DNA from: Knoellia sinensis KCTC 19936
GTDB taxonomy: Bacteria; Actinomycetota; Actinomycetes; Actinomycetales; Dermatophilaceae
DNA length: 64,000 nucleotides
NCBI RefSeq assembly: GCF_000768705.1
Contig: NZ_AVPJ01000002.1
Span: forward strand, 299,187 to 363,186
Reading direction: 5' to 3'
Below are positions 61,411-64,000 of the stretch, in pieces. A model generated the notes under the pieces. It saw only the letters and a program-made list of their open reading frames with translations, did no database searches and was not told where the DNA came from. How positions within the stretch are numbered: the stretch's first letter is position 1; the number at the start of each line of letters is the position of its first letter. The position numbers and the translations under genes are program-made.

Positions 61411-61452
61411 AGAACACCTCGTATGCCGGCCGCACGGCATACGAGGTGTTCT
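61411..61452 (+). terminator. Hairpin of two inverted GTATGCCG octamers after the first rpf gene
   Basis: Perfect 18-base arms (AGAACACCTCGTATGCCG at 61411-61428 and its complement at 61435-61452) with a 6-base loop. It lies 28 bases after the stop and separates the two rpf genes. As at 40632, each arm carries the octamer. Confidence 0.85.
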
Positions 61453-61508
61453 CGCGTGTGCGGCGTGTCGCGAAATTGACGGATGGTGTGGAAGTTACAG
61501 TTGTGTAG

Positions 61509-61551
61509 TTCTGTGACTTGATTGATCTATGTGACAGAAGTGACGTAGCGT
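61509..61551 (+). promoter_or_regulatory. Probable promoter and inverted repeat before the second rpf gene
   Basis: TTGATC (61522-61527) and TAGCGT (61546-61551) are spaced by 18 bases. TTCTGTGAC (61509-61517) and GTGACAGAA (61531-61539) are near-complements around the -35. This AT-richer stretch stands out from its surroundings. It is not a canonical CRP site. Confidence 0.5.
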
Positions 61552-61585
61552 GCTTTGTCGTCCCCTGACGCAAAGGACCACGCTC

Positions 61586-62275
61586 ATGCTCTTCGCACCG
61601 GAGTTCCCCGCTCGCCCGACCCGACGTCGTCCCGTTCGGCGAGCGTTCGTCGGCACAGCACTCCTGGCTGGGACCGCGACGGCGGCGGTGATCGGTCTGG
61701 CGACCACGGCAGGGGCGCACGAGACGGTGTGGGACCGAGTCGCGCAGTGTGAGAGCGGCGGCAACTGGTCGATCAACACGGGCAACGGCTACTACGGCGG
61801 GCTCCAGTTCTCCTTCACCACGTGGAAGGAGTTCGGCGGGCAGAAGTACGCCCACACCGCCAACCTCGCGACCAAGGCTCAGCAGATCGAGATCGCCCAG
61901 GCCGTGCTCAAGGTCCAAGGGCCGGGCGCGTGGCCGGTGTGCAGCAAGCGTGCGGGCCTCACCCGCGAGAACGGGCAGAACACGCGTGTGTCGCGGACGT
62001 CGACGAAGCGGATCTTCCCGCTAGCGGTCGACGGGCAGTTGGGTCCGAAGACGCGCATGGGCGTCGAGCGGTGGGTCGGTGGCTCGGTCGACGCGTACTG
62101 GTCGACCACGGACGTGAAGAAGCTGCAGGGCAAGGTGGGGGCGACGCAGGACGGCACCATCGGGCCGGCGACGACGCGCGCTGTCCAGGCCAAGGTCGGC
62201 GTCACCCAGGACGGATCCTGGGGTCCGAAGACCACCTCGGCGCTGCAGCGCTACCTCAACAACCTCTTCGACTGA
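61586..62275 (+). CDS. Resuscitation-promoting factor-like transglycosylase, copy 2
   Basis: This 229-residue secreted protein is a paralogue of the gene before it. The Rpf domains share long identical stretches such as [16 protein letters not shown] (Glu56) and [19 protein letters not shown]. The signal peptide ends near residue 44. The C-terminal binding module has short repeats (LAVDGQLGPKTRMGVERW, QDGTIGPATTRAVQ, QDGSWGPKTTSALQRYL). ATG 61586 has AAAGGA upstream. It has its own promoter, different from copy 1, so the two may be expressed under different conditions. Confidence 0.93.
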   Translation: MLFAPEFPARPTRRRPVRRAFVGTALLAGTATAAVIGLATTAGAHETVWDRVAQCESGGNWSINTGNGYYGGLQFSFTTWKEFGGQKYAHTANLATKAQQIEIAQAVLKVQGPGAWPVCSKRAGLTRENGQNTRVSRTSTKRIFPLAVDGQLGPKTRMGVERWVGGSVDAYWSTTDVKKLQGKVGATQDGTIGPATTRAVQAKVGVTQDGSWGPKTTSALQRYLNNLFD

Positions 62276-62365
62276 GCTCTTCAGGCTTCGGGGGTCAGTG
62301 CGAGCGGAAATCTGTGGTTCGACTGACTCATACCGGTCGGTCACAGCCGCCGCTAGCATCCAGAC

Positions 62366-63520
62366 GTGGTGGCCCGGCCGCGTGTCGCAGTCCCGATCGG
62401 CCTCCTCGTGTGCGGGGTCGTCGCCGTGTCCAGCGTTGCCAACCTGGTAGCGCTCGAGGAGGTGGAGACTCTGGCGGGGTGGCCCATCTTCGGCATGGGT
62501 CTGGGCATCGGGCTGGCCGTCCGCCAGCTCGATGAGGTGATCAGCCAGACCTCGGCCAGAGTCCTGGCTGCGGCCCTGACCCTCGTGGGAGTGATCCCGT
62601 ACGAGTACCTGGCATACGACTACTGGAAGGAGTTCACGCCGGACGGGGCGTCGTCAGATTTCATTCAGGTGATGCGCGAGGACCTCGCGTTCGATCCCTT
62701 CCTCGCGATGCCGTGGCTTCTGGCGGCCGTGCTGGCGGGAGTCAGCGCGCGAGCGCTCCCGAAGAGTGGCGCGTGGTCGGCGCTTGACGCCTACGACCCG
62801 GAGTCCGGAACGTTCTGGCCGCCTCAGGGCGCTGCGGACGACGTCACTCTTCCCGCGGCCCAGGTCGCCGATGTGAGGGCTGACCCGTCCGGCCGGAGCA
62901 TCGTCACCATCGCCGTGGTCTTCGAACGGCAGGATGGCAGTTTTGTGTCCCGCCAGGTGCGATGCGGTGCGCAGGTGGTTCCCCTCGTGGCGCGTCATCT
63001 GGTGGCGTCACGTGCGACCGAGCTGACGGCCATCGATCACCCCCAGGGCCGGCCGGTCGTCACGGACACCGTGACGGACACAGCCAACGCCGCACTGGCC
63101 GCAGCGCGCACCGGCCCTCGAGCCGCAGACCCGGAGGACTGGTTGCCGTTGGCGCCCTTGTGCGAAGACCTGCAGGACCCCCGCACGGTGGACAGTCTCA
63201 ACTCTTCCCCGTCCATGGCCAACGCGGACTCCGGTGTTGCGCTGGTGGCGCTGCTCGCGGCCGGAGCCTTCGTGGCGATGCTCTGGGGCTACGGCCCTCT
63301 GTGGGCGTTCCTTGACGGCGCCGGCGGGGGTGGGCCGGACGGAGATGCGGGGCTGAGCGTGATGTCGTTCATCATGGCCTCGGGCGCCGCTGGCACCGTC
63401 GGGTGGATCGCCAACCGACTCGTGAGGGCTGCCCAGCGGCTCGTGGCGGGCGCGGCTCTGGATCCCATCGACATTCCCGGGAAGCCCAGGCCGGGCGACA
63501 GCGGTCGGCAGAGGATCTAG
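62366..63520 (+). CDS. Membrane protein of unknown function
   Basis: The 384-residue protein has four N-terminal hydrophobic segments (about 8-130) and a cytoplasmic middle domain. The middle domain is beta-rich (TIAVVFERQDGSFVSRQVRC). Two further helices lie near residues 290-360. I do not recognise it. GTG 62366 lies six bases after TAGCAT. The 3' end overlaps the next, convergent gene by four bases. Confidence 0.65.
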   Translation: MVARPRVAVPIGLLVCGVVAVSSVANLVALEEVETLAGWPIFGMGLGIGLAVRQLDEVISQTSARVLAAALTLVGVIPYEYLAYDYWKEFTPDGASSDFIQVMREDLAFDPFLAMPWLLAAVLAGVSARALPKSGAWSALDAYDPESGTFWPPQGAADDVTLPAAQVADVRADPSGRSIVTIAVVFERQDGSFVSRQVRCGAQVVPLVARHLVASRATELTAIDHPQGRPVVTDTVTDTANAALAAARTGPRAADPEDWLPLAPLCEDLQDPRTVDSLNSSPSMANADSGVALVALLAAGAFVAMLWGYGPLWAFLDGAGGGGPDGDAGLSVMSFIMASGAAGTVGWIANRLVRAAQRLVAGAALDPIDIPGKPRPGDSGRQRI

Positions 63521-64000
63521 AGACCCGAGCCCTTGAACGCTTCAGTCGAGGTCTCGGCATCTGGGTCAAAGACCATGCAGATGATGGTGCGGTCCCCGGC
63601 TTCCCAGTCCTCCTTCACGGTCGTGATCAGATCCCAGTCCAGTCGGGACTCGTCGTACGCGATGCCGACATAGCTCTCGAAGGCCTTGAGGCAAACTGGT
63701 TCTGCAGCGGCCTCCACTGCGACGTCGCCCGGCCAGGTGCGGTCTCCCGACAGTTTCGTCCGGAGCATGACCTCGGAGTCATGGGCGTCCCGGCAATCGG
63801 TCACCGTCACCTCGAACTCATTCTTCTCGTCGGCGAGGTTCACGCACATGCCTGGCTTGAGGCTCTGCCAGTACCTGGAGCGGGCCTCCTTGATCGGCTT
63901 CGTCGGGGATTGGGTCGGGGACTGGGTCGGGGACTGGGTCGGGCTGGGCGTGCGCGTCGACGTGGCTGTCTGAATCGCCCCGGGTCTGGTGGAGGCTCTC
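63517..64000 (-). CDS. Septum-formation-family protein (start outside window)
   Basis: The frame stays open from the stop at 63517 to the window edge, so the N-terminus is missing. The visible part begins with a Thr/Ser/Pro-rich stretch containing a TQSP repeat, encoded by three 12-base units (63905-63940). A domain follows with LKPGMCVNL, VTVTDCRDAHDSEVML, CLKAFESYVG and ICMVFDP. The C-x-L, C-x-x-x-H-x-x-E-V and later cysteines fit the Septum_form family (PF13845), usually secreted or membrane-anchored. An internal ATG at 63849 would cut the domain, so it is not the start. Confidence 0.78.
   Translation of the reverse strand, partial: RASTRPGAIQTATSTRTPSPTQSPTQSPTQSPTKPIKEARSRYWQSLKPGMCVNLADEKNEFEVTVTDCRDAHDSEVMLRTKLSGDRTWPGDVAVEAAAEPVCLKAFESYVGIAYDESRLDWDLITTVKEDWEAGDRTIICMVFDPDAETSTEAFKGSGL

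Noticed and set aside
63517..63849. A complete small gene starting at ATG 63849
   Set aside because: The frame continues upstream through KPG and the TQSP repeats to the window edge. Family members need that N-terminal part.
1..64000. tRNA, rRNA, insertion sequences, phage genes or plasmid origins
   Set aside because: Gaps are mostly under 260 bases and are explained by repeats and promoters. No cloverleaf, transposase, integrase or replication gene was seen.

Overview
The window is a high-GC (about 70% by eye) stretch of an actinobacterial chromosome. Mycothiol genes (mshA, mshD, a mycothiol-type formaldehyde dehydrogenase), glnR, carD, senX3-regX3, resuscitation-promoting-factor-like hydrolases and an hbhA-like gene all point to Actinomycetota. 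Gene order matches blocks known from Mycobacterium and Streptomyces. A member of the Micrococcales near Intrasporangiaceae is my best guess, but that is inference. There is no sign of phage, plasmid or insertion-sequence genes. I saw no tRNA or rRNA gene.

Layout. 1-6450: the phosphate block pstA(partial)-pstC-pstS, a MutT1-like hydrolase and ppk, with a PHO box before pstS. 6500-9910: a divergent cell-wall locus with an aspartate racemase, a FemX-type transferase and an ATP-grasp ligase. 10060-17180: accessory genes, including a toxin-antitoxin pair, an amino acid permease, a flavodoxin-fold reductase, a giant LuxR-family ATPase, and a small secreted peptide overlapping a methyltransferase. 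17250-26470: murJ, mshD, glnR, a MoaD-like carrier, DsrE, nitrobindin, an LCP ligase, fur, ygfZ and a BKACE enzyme. 26470-26845: a 378-bp non-coding array of hairpins. 26845-31310: XRE regulator, hbhA-like gene, asparaginase, dtd and DUF2516. 31380-35900: a second giant LuxR ATPase and small or secreted proteins of unknown role. 35930-43460: mshA-ybjN-gpmA, an ECF sigma/anti-sigma pair, phoU, senX3-regX3. 43660-51460: lipoprotein, carD-ispD-SDR-ispF, mycothiol dehydrogenase and MBL hydrolase, cysS and an rRNA methyltransferase. 51600-64000: membrane proteins, a kinase-like DUF4032 protein, a sugar-type ABC ATPase, a CBS protein, a Ser/Thr kinase overlapping a ThrE-like exporter, two tandem Rpf-like lysozymes and a partial septum-formation-type protein.

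How the parts connect. Phosphate sensing (SenX3-RegX3, PhoU), uptake (Pst) and storage (Ppk) are all present, with PHO-like boxes at pstS and near phoU/senX3. Peptidoglycan is served by MurJ, the cross-bridge locus, an LCP ligase and two Rpf hydrolases. Mycothiol synthesis and use are spread over three sites. carD-ispD-ispF-cysS-rlmB is the usual actinobacterial housekeeping row.

The most unusual features are in the DNA itself. The octamer GTATGCCG occurs about 47 times on the two strands against 2-3 expected, inside genes, between genes and as inverted pairs in hairpins. At least four families of dispersed palindromes fill the gene borders, and one copy with its conserved loop sits in frame inside mshD. 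About twenty genes appear to be leaderless, with a TAnnnT hexamer 6-7 bases before the start codon. Two genes (mutT1-like and ispD) seem to start at CTG in a CTGA overlap with the upstream stop.
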